Assembly: GCA_040768665.1 (NCBI GenBank)
Contig: JAXGMN010000062.1
Location: forward strand, 1-64,000
From: JABWBD01 sp040768665
Lineage (GTDB): Bacteria > Planctomycetota > Planctomycetia > Pirellulales > Thermoguttaceae
Length of the DNA: 64,000 bases
Reading direction: 5' to 3'
Positions 16,018 through 23,547 of this stretch are shown here, piece by piece. Below the pieces are notes generated by a model. That model did not search any database. It was not told where the DNA came from and worked only from the letters and a program-made list of their open reading frames with translations. The number at the start of each line of letters is the position of its first letter. The stretch's first letter is position 1. The translations under genes and the position numbers were made by a program.

Positions 16018-17276
16018 TGAAAGTCGCTTGCCAAGATCCGGCTCGGCGTCTTGTATACGAAAAAGTAATCGTCGAGCGGTTCTTGCAAGCCGAACAGGTA
16101 AGCGATGCCGAACTCGTTTTCGCTCTGCCAGGTGGTCTCGAAGGCATCGTACTCAAGCTTTTTCTCTTGGGGGCCTTCGAGATAGGCCTCGTTGTCGAAC
16201 ATCCAGGTGCGGTGCGAGGCCATCGAACCGGCAGGCTCATCGTAGCGAACGCGGATGCGAACCTCCCAGACCGCGTTGTTCTTGCGGACCTGCTCGAGCC
16301 TGACCGTTACCCCGGCTACCCGCTTCTCGACATTCTTCGCCTCCGTGAGATCGTCGAAGCGAAACGTTTCAATGTTCCCCGGGACCAGGGCTCTCAAGTT
16401 GCCGCTGAGCCGGGCAATCTTGTTCACCTCGCGCGACGGAAGCTCGAAAGGCAGCACGATTTCCACGGCAGTAGCCAGCGGCGAAACCGGCACCTCGATG
16501 GCGGCTTTCTGCTGGTCGACGGCAATGGGATTGCCTTTCTCATCCAAGGCTTCCACCGTGTTCATGGGCTGCTGAAGGCTGATGGGCGACAATCGCGGCT
16601 CCCACGTGGCCTCGACCGTCAGGCGCAGCGACCCACCATCGGCCGCACGCAGGTCGCGCTGGGCCAAGACGCGGATCGCCTCGAAGCGAAAAGGACCGCT
16701 ATAGCTGACCAACGACTCTCGGGCCTGGCTGCCCTCGCCCCGAGCAACCAAAGCAATCGCTTTATCCTCGCCGTACGGATAGACCGACAGGCCGGCCTGT
16801 TGCGTGAGTTCGTCGAGCGCCTGCCAGAAAGAAACACCGTCGAAGTCGACCGTCAGCTTCCGCTCCCCACCGAGACCACCGGCGTCTCGGAGGACAATCC
16901 GGTTGCCGGTCTGCTCCTGGATTCCGGTCAGGATCTCCGTCAGCGGCAGCGTTCCCTCGAGCTTCACTCGCGAAGGCTCCGCCGCGGCCACGGCCAACTG
17001 CTGCGTGAGCATGTGCCGGATGCGGCCAACCCGCTGTTGGACTTCCGCGGAAAGGCGGTCTTGGGGGGTGGGAAGCAGGTCGAGCACCTTCGGGCCCATT
17101 TCGAGAAGTTCTCGCTCCGCGGTCTCGCGTTCTGCCAGCCGTGGACCGTCGAGTTGACGAACAAGTCTACGAACGGTTGACTCCACGGACGGGTCGTCGC
17201 CCAAAGCTTGCCCCAGCAATAGGGCCACCGTCGTCAGTATTGTGGTCGACACAACGGGCCTCCGGACGTTCTGCAC
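15987..17276 (-). CDS. secreted planctomycete-type protein with secretin N-domain-like region
   Basis: Function unknown. A signal peptide (residues 1-26, T-T-V-A-L-L-L-G-Q-A-L-G) is followed by a helical region rich in Arg and Glu (30-95), then an STN-like segment at about 100-165 (L-P-L-T-E-I-L-T-G-I-Q-E-Q-T-G-N-R-I-V, F-D-G-V-S-F-W-Q-A-L-D-E-L), as in secretin and TonB-receptor N-domains. The C-terminal half is beta-rich and ends with an acidic/aromatic patch. There is no secretin barrel, so it is a periplasmic or surface protein. It is convergent with lgt. Confidence 0.75.
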   Translation of the reverse strand: MQNVRRPVVSTTILTTVALLLGQALGDDPSVESTVRRLVRQLDGPRLAERETAERELLEMGPKVLDLLPTPQDRLSAEVQQRVGRIRHMLTQQLAVAAAEPSRVKLEGTLPLTEILTGIQEQTGNRIVLRDAGGLGGERKLTVDFDGVSFWQALDELTQQAGLSVYPYGEDKAIALVARGEGSQARESLVSYSGPFRFEAIRVLAQRDLRAADGGSLRLTVEATWEPRLSPISLQQPMNTVEALDEKGNPIAVDQQKAAIEVPVSPLATAVEIVLPFELPSREVNKIARLSGNLRALVPGNIETFRFDDLTEAKNVEKRVAGVTVRLEQVRKNNAVWEVRIRVRYDEPAGSMASHRTWMFDNEAYLEGPQEKKLEYDAFETTWQSENEFGIAYLFGLQEPLDDYFFVYKTPSRILASDFHYAIEGVELP

Positions 17277-17396
17277 GAGTTGGCATCAACAAAGAAGGGA
17301 GCAAATCGTCGTGTCTTCATTGTAGAGCGAACCCCCCGACCGTTCCAGTTTGGGTCCGCGGCCGAGCACACGCAGGGCAAAAGAGACGCCTTGGTT

Positions 17397-17491
17397 GCCC
17401 TAACAAAACGGGGACTGGCTCGGAGCCAAACCTATGGAAAACACGCAAATTACGCGTCCCGGCGAGGTGCCTGTCCCCGTTTTGTTAGGGC
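17397..17491. repeat. palindromic element, GGGGAC-core family, unusual arms
   Basis: Perfect 17-base arms GCCCTAACAAAACGGGG (17397-17413) and their complement (17475-17491) enclose the family core in reverse orientation (GGGGACTGGCTC ... GAGGTGCCTGTCCCC). The arms differ from those of the copies at 12409, 22700 and 44645. The remaining intergenic bases 17277-17396 and 17492-17600 hold no gene. Confidence 0.9.
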
Positions 17492-17600
17492 CTTTTAGAA
17501 CTCGTGTTCCCTCAAATCCGCCACATTGGTACCCTGTTCAGCCGGCCGGCTCGCACGGCGGCGAGGATCGCCCCGAAACGACCGGCAGGGAGGTGAGCAG

Positions 17601-18920
17601 ATGCAGATCTTGGCGCGAGGGTTTGTCCGGACGGCCGCGGCGGTTGCTGCGGTCTCGGTGGTCGCCGCTGCAGCGGGGGTAAGCCTGTCCAACGGACGCC
17701 CACCAGTGAATCAAGAGGCTTCCGAGCCCTCGACGGTTCCCCGGGCCGACTCCCGTCCCGGGCAAACCGCACAAGTCGATCGGACTTCGCTTCACCGTGC
17801 TATCCAGCTTGCGGCAGACTATCTGGTCCGTGCCTGCGGGCCGGATGGCAAGTTCGTGTATTTGGCTTATCTCGATCCGTCGGAGGTGCCGACGGGGGCC
17901 TATAACATTGTTCGACACGCGGGCACGATCTACGCCCTCGGGATGCATCACCAGTGGCGGCCGACCGATGCAGTCCGCGATGCGATGGTGCGCGCCACCG
18001 GATACTTGAAGCAGCAAGCGATTGCGCCGGTGCCGGGTTGCGAGGAGTTTCTGGCAGTCTGGCAATGCCCGGACGTCGACTCGCTCCATAAACCGATCCG
18101 CACAAGCCTCGGCGCTTGCGGATTGGGGCTGGTGGCCCTGGTGAGCACGGAAGGGGCGGCGCCTGGCACCACCGGAATCGAAGGACTCCGTCGACTGGGT
18201 CGTTTCTTGGTGTTTCTCCAGCAAGAGGATGGCTGTTTCTACCACTCGTATATTCCATCGCGAGGCGGCGTGAGCGACCGTGGCGAGTGCCTCTATTATC
18301 CGGGCGAAGCCGCACTCGGCCTGCTGATGCTCTACGAACTCGATCCCGATCCTCGGTGGCTCGAGACGGCTGCGAAGGCGCTGGGCTGGCTCGCGAGAAG
18401 CCGCGAGGACGAAGATTCCGTACCTGCAGACCACTGGGCGCTGCTGGCCACGGCGAAACTGATGACGCGGCACGAGCAGTGCGAGTCGATCATCTCTCGG
18501 GGGCAACTCCTCACTCACGCGGTGCAGATCTGCCAGAGTATTTTGGAGGAGCAGAGGCAAACGCTTTCCGGCAGTGCGGACCCGGAGTGTATGACGGGCG
18601 ACAACCGGACCTGCCCGACTGCCACGCGCGTTGAAGGGCTCGCGGCCATCTACCCGTTCCTGGCAGGGGAAGCCGAGCCCTTTCAGCAGCGGGTGAGAAC
18701 CGGCGCGGCAGGCGGTCTCCGATTCTTGATTCGATCGCAGTTCCGAGAGGGCCCACTTATCGGCGGGATTCCCGGCATCAGCCGCGCAGAGGATCATTCT
18801 AACGCCTCCGAGATGCTCCACGGTGAGATTGCGGAGGTTCGCATCGACTACGTCCAGCATGCAGTCAGCGCGATGATCGATTACGACCGCGTGATGCCGG
18901 GCCGCGAAAGGGAAGGGTGA
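17601..18920 (+). CDS. secreted alpha/alpha-toroid protein
   Basis: Predicted exported protein of 439 residues. The ATG at 17601, preceded by GGGAGGTGAGCAG, starts a classic signal peptide (A-R-G-F-V-R-T then an Ala/Val-rich core), which is why it was preferred to an upstream frame extension. The mature part is helical with repeated pairs typical of alpha/alpha barrels: A-I-Q-L-A-A-D-Y-L-V, G-T-I-Y-A-L-G-M, A-T-G-Y-L-K-Q-Q, Y-Y-P-G-E-A-A-L-G-L-L-M-L-Y, L-E-T-A-A-K-A-L-G-W-L-A-R-S. The layout resembles prenyltransferase-like or glycoside hydrolase toroids; no catalytic residues can be named, so substrate and reaction are unknown. Confidence 0.75.
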   Translation: MQILARGFVRTAAAVAAVSVVAAAAGVSLSNGRPPVNQEASEPSTVPRADSRPGQTAQVDRTSLHRAIQLAADYLVRACGPDGKFVYLAYLDPSEVPTGAYNIVRHAGTIYALGMHHQWRPTDAVRDAMVRATGYLKQQAIAPVPGCEEFLAVWQCPDVDSLHKPIRTSLGACGLGLVALVSTEGAAPGTTGIEGLRRLGRFLVFLQQEDGCFYHSYIPSRGGVSDRGECLYYPGEAALGLLMLYELDPDPRWLETAAKALGWLARSREDEDSVPADHWALLATAKLMTRHEQCESIISRGQLLTHAVQICQSILEEQRQTLSGSADPECMTGDNRTCPTATRVEGLAAIYPFLAGEAEPFQQRVRTGAAGGLRFLIRSQFREGPLIGGIPGISRAEDHSNASEMLHGEIAEVRIDYVQHAVSAMIDYDRVMPGREREG

Positions 18921-18948
18921 GAGCTGGCGAAAGCCGTCCGCGACTTGA

Positions 18949-19437
18949 TTACGACCGCCGGGTCATCGCCCGCCGCAAGTCCCGCTGGATTTCCGCCTTC
19001 TTGATCGATTCGCGTTTGTCGTGCTTCTGCTTCCCTCGGCAGACGCCCATCAAAATCTTGGCTCGCCCTTCCTTGAAGTACATTTTCAGCGGAACGAGCG
19101 TGAGCCCCTTCTCGTAGGCACGGCTGGCAAACTTCTGGATCTCGCGACGGTGAAGCAACAGCTTGCGGGGGCGCTTGGGGTTGTGGTTGAACTGGTTGGC
19201 CTGCACGTACTCCGGGATATCGCATCCGACAAGCCAGAGTTCGCCTTCGCGCATCCGGCCATACGCGTCGTCCAGCGAGACCTTCCCTCCCCGTAGGCTC
19301 TTGACCTCGCTGCCAACAAGAACCAGTCCGCATTCCAGGGTGTCAAGGACGCTGTAGTTGTGGTGGGCCCGCCGGTTCTGAGTGATCAGCCGCTCGTTGT
19401 CCTGATCTTTCGGTTTCTTTTGCTTTTGTTTGGCCGT
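18949..19437 (-). CDS. smpB: SsrA-binding protein SmpB, apparent ACG start
   Basis: tmRNA-binding protein for rescue of stalled ribosomes. The frame reads N-E-R-L-I-T-Q-N-R-R-A-H-H-N-Y, L-V-G-S-E-V-K-S-L-R-G-G-K-V-S-L, G-E-L-W-L-V-G-C-D-I-P-E-Y and ends with a Lys/Arg-rich tail (K-H-D-K-R-E-S-I-K-K-A-E-I-Q-R-D-L-R), all classic. The homologous start (A-K-Q-K-Q-K-K-P after Met) has ACG at 19435-19437 where ATG is expected, and no ATG, GTG or TTG occurs between it and the upstream in-frame TAG. AAAAGGGG lies about ten bases before the ACG. The first in-frame ATG (19254) would delete 61 essential residues. Either a non-standard start, a T-to-C mutation or a sequencing error. Divergent from lipB. 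Confidence 0.88.
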   Translation of the reverse strand, partial: TAKQKQKKPKDQDNERLITQNRRAHHNYSVLDTLECGLVLVGSEVKSLRGGKVSLDDAYGRMREGELWLVGCDIPEYVQANQFNHNPKRPRKLLLHRREIQKFASRAYEKGLTLVPLKMYFKEGRAKILMGVCRGKQKHDKRESIKKAEIQRDLRRAMTRRS

Positions 19438-19538
19438 GGTAGTTACCCCTTTTGTCTATCGCGGATCCATGTTCTCTGCAACAATCCGCCCCCGGTAGTC
19501 TCTTGTACTCCTTACGCAACGAATTCTCAAGTTGAGCG

Positions 19539-20273
19539 ATGCCGAACCGACTATCCGACGAAACGACGTCCGCGCCGGCCCTGCAGGCCTATCTCCTTGG
19601 CACGGTTGGTTTTGACGCCTGTCAGGAACTGCAGTGCCGGCTCATCTCGGCGCCTCAAATCTGGGGAGACGGGCAGGTTCATCTCCTTGTTTGCGAGCAT
19701 CCTCCAATCCTCACCGTGGGCCGCAGCAGTGGGGTAGACGCCTGGCACCTTGCGACCCTCCTTGGTGGGCCGCGGTTGGAAAGGCGCTGGGTGAAACGTG
19801 GAGGGGGGTGCCTGCTCCACGGCCCCGGCCAACTGGCCGTCTACCCGGTTGTTTCGCTTCGGTGGCGAGGCTGGACGGTCGGCGAGTACCTCAGGCGTCT
19901 GGCCACTGCCGTACGAGGCACGTTCGAGCAATTGGGGATCAAGACCGAGGACGATTCCACCTTTTCGGGCCGCACCGGCAGCCTGGCCGCGTTGGGAGTC
20001 ACTGTCCAGAATGGGATCGCCTCCAATGGGGCCTTTATCAACGTTTCACCACCCATGGGGTTGCTCAGGTCTCTTCAGGGATGTTCTCCGCAGGCAACCC
20101 GGATAAGCTGCCTGGTGGCCGAACGGCAGAGGCCGGTTAAAATGACATCAGTTCGAGCGGAATTGGTACGGCAAGTTGCCGATGCGCTCGGCTGCGATCA
20201 TTATCACCTTCATACCGGCCACCCTCTATTGAAGCGGGCAAGGCAAAGCGGCCCGATCTGCCAAGGATCCTGA
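19539..20273 (+). CDS. lipB: octanoyltransferase LipB-like, catalytic lysine not found
   Basis: LipB moves octanoate from acyl carrier protein to the lipoyl domain lysine of target enzymes. The LipB fold is clear: E-H-P-P-I-L-T-V-G-R-S, V-K-R-G-G-G-C-L-L-H-G-P-G-Q-L-A-V-Y-P and a C-terminal region where Q-G-C-S aligns with the catalytic P-C-G cysteine. The second catalytic residue, the Lys of the K-I-x-S-L-G motif (Lys135 in E. coli), aligns with Ser in G-S-L-A-A-L-G, and the following His-Gly is Asn-Gly. This is alignment by eye. It lies 7 bases before lipA, and the conserved context argues it still serves lipoate synthesis. Confidence 0.85.
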   Translation: MPNRLSDETTSAPALQAYLLGTVGFDACQELQCRLISAPQIWGDGQVHLLVCEHPPILTVGRSSGVDAWHLATLLGGPRLERRWVKRGGGCLLHGPGQLAVYPVVSLRWRGWTVGEYLRRLATAVRGTFEQLGIKTEDDSTFSGRTGSLAALGVTVQNGIASNGAFINVSPPMGLLRSLQGCSPQATRISCLVAERQRPVKMTSVRAELVRQVADALGCDHYHLHTGHPLLKRARQSGPICQGS

Positions 20274-20280
20274 AATCTCC

Positions 20281-21147
20281 GTGCTCATGACACAACCTGT
20301 CGTAGAACATCTCCCGCGCTGGCTCAAGCGAAACGTTCCCAAGGGCAATGCGAACCACTTCACCGCGAAACTCATCGATGAGCTACGGCTGGAGACGGTC
20401 TGCGACCACGCCAAGTGCCCGAACCGGATGGAGTGTTACGCCTCGAAAACGGCTACGTTCATGATCCTGGGCGACGTCTGCACGCGCAGGTGCGGATTCT
20501 GCCATGTTGCGAAGGGGAAAACGCGGCCGGTCGATCCGAGCGAGCCCGGGCGACTTGCCGAGGCGGCCGTGCGTCTGGGGCTGAAGCACGTCGTCATTAC
20601 CTGCGTCACGCGAGACGACTTGCCGGACGGCGGCGCGGCCCACTTCGTTCGGTGCATTGACCGGGTGCGAGAGGCGACCGGCGCCACGATCGAGGTGCTG
20701 CCCGGCGATTTTGCCGGCAACGGTTCCGCGGTCGACCTCGTGGTGGACGCGCGGCCCGACGTCTACAACCACAACACGGAAACCGTGCCTCGGCTCTACG
20801 AAAAGGTACGAGGGCGGAAGGCCGATTACCGGTGGACGCTCGAGATGTTCCGGCGGATCAAGCGGCGCAGTCCGGCCATGAAGACCAAGAGCGGGCTCAT
20901 GCTGGGGCTGGGCGAGACCCGCGACGAGTTGTTGGAGACCCTGGCCGACCTTCTGGATGCGGGTTGCGAAATGCTCACGTTGGGACAGTATCTCCGGCCT
21001 TCGCTGGACCACTTGCCCGTGGTTCGCTATCTCGAACCGCAGGAGTTCGACGAACTGGGCGAGGCGGCGCGACGCATGGGTTTCCGGCAGGTGGCGAGCG
21101 GCCCGTTTGTGCGGTCAAGCTACCACGCCAGAGAAATGGTTGGCTAG
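20281..21147 (+). CDS. lipA: lipoyl synthase
   Basis: Radical SAM enzyme that inserts two sulfurs into protein-bound octanoyl groups. Both iron-sulfur sites are intact: C-D-H-A-K-C-P-N-R-M-E-C (auxiliary cluster) and C-T-R-R-C-G-F-C (radical SAM cluster), followed by G-L-K-H-V-V-I-T-C-V-T-R-D-D-L, D-V-Y-N-H-N-T-E-T-V and T-K-S-G-L-M-L-G-L-G-E. The C-terminal R-S-S-Y-H-A motif closes the protein at the usual 288 residues. GTG start at 20281; an ATG two codons later is equally possible. Cotranscribed with lipB and the lipoyl-like gene. Confidence 0.97.
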   Translation: MLMTQPVVEHLPRWLKRNVPKGNANHFTAKLIDELRLETVCDHAKCPNRMECYASKTATFMILGDVCTRRCGFCHVAKGKTRPVDPSEPGRLAEAAVRLGLKHVVITCVTRDDLPDGGAAHFVRCIDRVREATGATIEVLPGDFAGNGSAVDLVVDARPDVYNHNTETVPRLYEKVRGRKADYRWTLEMFRRIKRRSPAMKTKSGLMLGLGETRDELLETLADLLDAGCEMLTLGQYLRPSLDHLPVVRYLEPQEFDELGEAARRMGFRQVASGPFVRSSYHAREMVG

Positions 21148-21154
21148 GCGGTTT

Positions 21155-21397
21155 ATGGCACGGTGTGAAGTGCGGTTGCCGGAACTCGGCGTCGGGCAGG
21201 CGGCGGTCGCCGGTATCTGGTTGGTACGGCGGGGTGAGCGAGTCAGCGAGGGTCAGCCGTTGCTTGAGGTTACGGCCGCTGCGGCCGTCGTTGATCTGCC
21301 GGCGCCCGTCGATGGACGGCTGGTTGCCCGGCTGGTCGAGGAAGATGAAGCCGTCGAGGTTGGGCAGGTGCTAGCACTCATCGAATCGGACGAGTAG
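21155..21397 (+). CDS. stand-alone lipoyl/biotinyl-fold protein without the modified lysine
   Basis: The 80-residue product is a complete biotinyl/lipoyl-attachment fold: L-P-E-L-G-V-G-Q-A at the start, G-E-R-V-S-E-G-Q-P-L-L-E-V, P-A-P-V-D-G-R-L and V-E-V-G-Q-V-L-A-L-I-E. At the hairpin turn where lipoyl domains have Asp-Lys-Ala, this one reads Thr-Ala-Ala-Ala-Ala, so there is no lysine to carry lipoate or biotin. It follows lipA by 7 bases in the same transcript. It may be a scaffold, a decoy or a former carrier; the context ties it to lipoate metabolism, its role is unknown. Confidence 0.75.
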   Translation: MARCEVRLPELGVGQAAVAGIWLVRRGERVSEGQPLLEVTAAAAVVDLPAPVDGRLVARLVEEDEAVEVGQVLALIESDE

Positions 21398-21578
21398 GTC
21401 CCGCGTGCCGAGCTTGCCGAGCGGGACCCGGGATATTAAGCACAGCTTGCCGTTCCAGGTCCCGCTCGGCAAGCGGGACCTACTGGTGGCGGTTGTTGCG
21501 AGGGTTGGGTGATTCGAGGCGGGTTACGGATTGCCGAGCTGGTCGGCGGCTCCAGGTCCCGCTCGGCAAGCGGGACCT
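21396..21578. repeat. three palindromes of the AGGTCCCGCTCGGCAAGCGGGACCT type
   Basis: A degenerate copy begins at the stop codon of the lipoyl-fold gene (21396-21429); two identical 25-base palindromes follow at 21457-21481 and 21554-21578, each ending in CTACTGG. The rest of the 383-base gap up to 21780 holds no gene. Confidence 0.85.
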
Positions 21579-21780
21579 ACTGGCGGCCCAGGTGACCAGT
21601 GGGACTGCTTGGGGCGCAACTGTCGAGAGGAGAACGATTTGCGCGATGCTGATGTTGAAGGGGTGAGTAAAAAAGTTATCGTTTCTTGACTCGCCGGGAT
21701 GCGGTACGCCGGAGATCTCTGTCCGAATTCCTGGCGCTGAGAACTTGACGAAGGAAGACAAAGGAAAACAGGAGAAGGTG

Positions 21781-22671
21781 ATGAAACAGTTGCGATGGTT
21801 TTTGCTGGCGCTGGCCCTGGTCGGATTGGTCGGGGTCGTAGCGACGAGCTACACTCCGCCCGAGGAGGGTGGGCAGTTCCGCACCGCTGCGCTGTTCGGG
21901 AGCGATGCTCCCAGTTGTTGCGCCGGAAAGGCCGACCATGCGCCAGTGACGCTTGCTTCCGCCGGGTCGGAAGGCTGTTGTGCGGCGGCCAAGGCGGAGG
22001 GTTGCTGCGCGGCGGACGGAGCGGAAGTTGCTGCGGCCGAGGGCGAAGGGTGTTCGAAGGCGTGTGGGGCGACGGCGGAAGCGGCTCTGGCCGCCGGTGA
22101 GACGGGCGGATGCTGCCCGTTGTCGAAGAAGACGGCGGCGGCGCTGGTCAGCCAGGAGTCTGAGGCGGCCGAAGGCGGTACTTGCTGCCCCTTGAGTAAG
22201 AAGGCATCGGCAAGCCTGGCCGCGGCCGAAGGCGGATGTTCCGAATCTTGTGGACAGTGCCCGTTTTCGGGCAACGCGGATGTGACTCTTGCGAGTGCTG
22301 AGACGGGTTCCGATGAGGAACCCCGTGTATGTCCGTTGAGCAAAAAGGCCGGCGGCTGCCCTTCGGACAAGAAGACCGAAGCAACACTGGCAAGCCAGAC
22401 GACCGAAAAGGGATCGGCCGAAAAGGGCTGTTGCGGTGCGGACGCGTCGGCGAAAGCCGCCGGCGAGGTGAAAGGCTGCGGTGGATGCCCCGCTTCCGAC
22501 TCAGGCAAAACGGAAGCGACGCTGGCGAGCCAGAGGTCGGAGCAGAAGGAGTGTGCGAAGAAGGACGGCAAGTGCTCGTCCGAGAAGTCGTGCGAGGGCT
22601 GTCCGGCAAACAAGGAAGCGAAGCAGGTAGACCAGGCGAAGGAAACGGACAAGAAGCTGGCAGCCGAATAG
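21781..22671 (+). CDS. secreted or membrane-anchored cysteine-rich repeat protein
   Basis: Function unknown. The ATG at 21781 follows GAGAAGG and starts one hydrophobic segment (W-F-L-L-A-L-A-L-V-G-L-V-G-V-V-A), a signal peptide or anchor. The other 270 residues are low in complexity: 25 cysteines, many as Cys-Cys or C-x-x-C-P, in loosely repeated units such as C-C-P-L-S-K-K, followed after a variable stretch by A-[ST]-L-A-[SA]. Lys, Glu, Ala and Ser fill the spacers. There are almost no aromatic residues. The pattern suggests metal binding or heavy disulfide bonding outside the cytoplasm. An intrinsic terminator lies at 22803, behind an inserted palindrome. Confidence 0.75.
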   Translation: MKQLRWFLLALALVGLVGVVATSYTPPEEGGQFRTAALFGSDAPSCCAGKADHAPVTLASAGSEGCCAAAKAEGCCAADGAEVAAAEGEGCSKACGATAEAALAAGETGGCCPLSKKTAAALVSQESEAAEGGTCCPLSKKASASLAAAEGGCSESCGQCPFSGNADVTLASAETGSDEEPRVCPLSKKAGGCPSDKKTEATLASQTTEKGSAEKGCCGADASAKAAGEVKGCGGCPASDSGKTEATLASQRSEQKECAKKDGKCSSEKSCEGCPANKEAKQVDQAKETDKKLAAE

Positions 22672-22699
22672 CTGCTAAACCAATTGTGTGAGTGAACTT

Positions 22700-22800
22700 A
22701 GAGCCTGGCCCAGAACCTCGCGAGGAGAAGGGGACAGGCACATTTTGCTCCGAAGACTTTGTAAAATGAGCCAGTCCCCGGCGGTTCTGGGACAGGCTCT
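22700..22800. repeat. palindromic element, GGGGAC-core family
   Basis: 18-base arms AGAGCCTGGCCCAGAACC / GGTTCTGGGACAGGCTCT with one mismatch, and an inner pair GGGGACAGGCACATTTTGC against GTAAAATGAGCCAGTCCCC around a CGAAGAC loop. It lies between the cysteine-rich gene and its terminator. Confidence 0.9.
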
Positions 22801-22802
22801 TA

Positions 22803-22833
22803 CCGTCGCCTTCGAAAGAAGGCGGCGGTTTTT
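22803..22833 (+). terminator. rho-independent terminator
   Basis: CCGTCGCCTTC, GAAA tetraloop, GAAGGCGGCGG (one G-T pair), then TTTTT. The T-run is on the plus strand only, so it ends transcription of the cysteine-rich gene. Confidence 0.85.
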
Positions 22834-22850
22834 GTTGCACGTGAGCACCG

Positions 22851-23513
22851 CTACGAGTTCTGTCGCACGAGTTCGACCGTCGCCCAGAGGCTCGGATCCT
22901 CCTGATAAGGCATGGGGCAGCCGGCGCTGAAGGTCAGCTCGCCGAGTTCCCGATCGATCACGGCGTAGGTGAAGCCCAGGCGAGGATGCTCCTGGGGGTC
23001 GAAGCCGGTGAGCGATTCGGCCGACAGGAAAGCTTCCAGGATATAGCCGCCGGCGGTGCGTTCACTGCGGACACGGACCTGTCCCTGGGCGATCGCCTTG
23101 GGATGCTCTTTGGCGCGATGGATCGGCCGCCACATGGCAACGGACTCGTCGAGCCGATTGCCGCCGCCGACGGGCATAAAGAGGAATCGATGGCAGAAGC
23201 GGCCCGCGCGATGGACGTTGTGAACGTCGCGGGTGTCGATCCAGACCTGCACGCCGTCGCTGTCCTCCGGCCGGTTCGTGCGGCACCAGGGCGCCTGCCG
23301 CTTGCCGAGCACGTGCGCCCGCAGCGCCACGCCGGTCTCGTTCCAGGCCATGCGGAAGTCGACCAGCGTTGGAGTGTCCTCAAGCTCCGCGATATTCGCC
23401 AGACGGTACGACTCGTCCAGTCCGGAGCCCTTGGCGGTCCAAATCGGCTGCCGATAGAGGCAAGGGACCGAGAAGCGGAAAAGGAATCGTTTGGGGAGCA
23501 AGGATTCGGACAT
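22851..23513 (-). CDS. CBM9-like/DOMON-like domain protein
   Basis: A 220-residue protein with the layout of carbohydrate-binding family 9-like domains: F-R-M-A-W-N-E-T-G-V-A-L-R-A-H-V, D-S-D-G-V-Q-V-W-I-D-T-R-D, then H-R-F-L-F-M-P and a C-terminal L-G-F-T-Y-A-V-I-D-R-E. No signal peptide is visible, which is odd for a sugar-binding module. It starts 34 bases after uvrA on the same strand, so it is probably cotranscribed with it; the functional link is unclear. Confidence 0.7.
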   Translation of the reverse strand: MSESLLPKRFLFRFSVPCLYRQPIWTAKGSGLDESYRLANIAELEDTPTLVDFRMAWNETGVALRAHVLGKRQAPWCRTNRPEDSDGVQVWIDTRDVHNVHRAGRFCHRFLFMPVGGGNRLDESVAMWRPIHRAKEHPKAIAQGQVRVRSERTAGGYILEAFLSAESLTGFDPQEHPRLGFTYAVIDRELGELTFSAGCPMPYQEDPSLWATVELVRQNS

Positions 23514-23547
23514 ATTGGGTGACTGAACTGAGGCGGCGTCGAGTGCG

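Noticed and set aside
21686..21720. TTGACT as -35 box for the cysteine-rich gene
   Set aside because: No -10 box at 16-18 bases; TACGCC is too poor a match.
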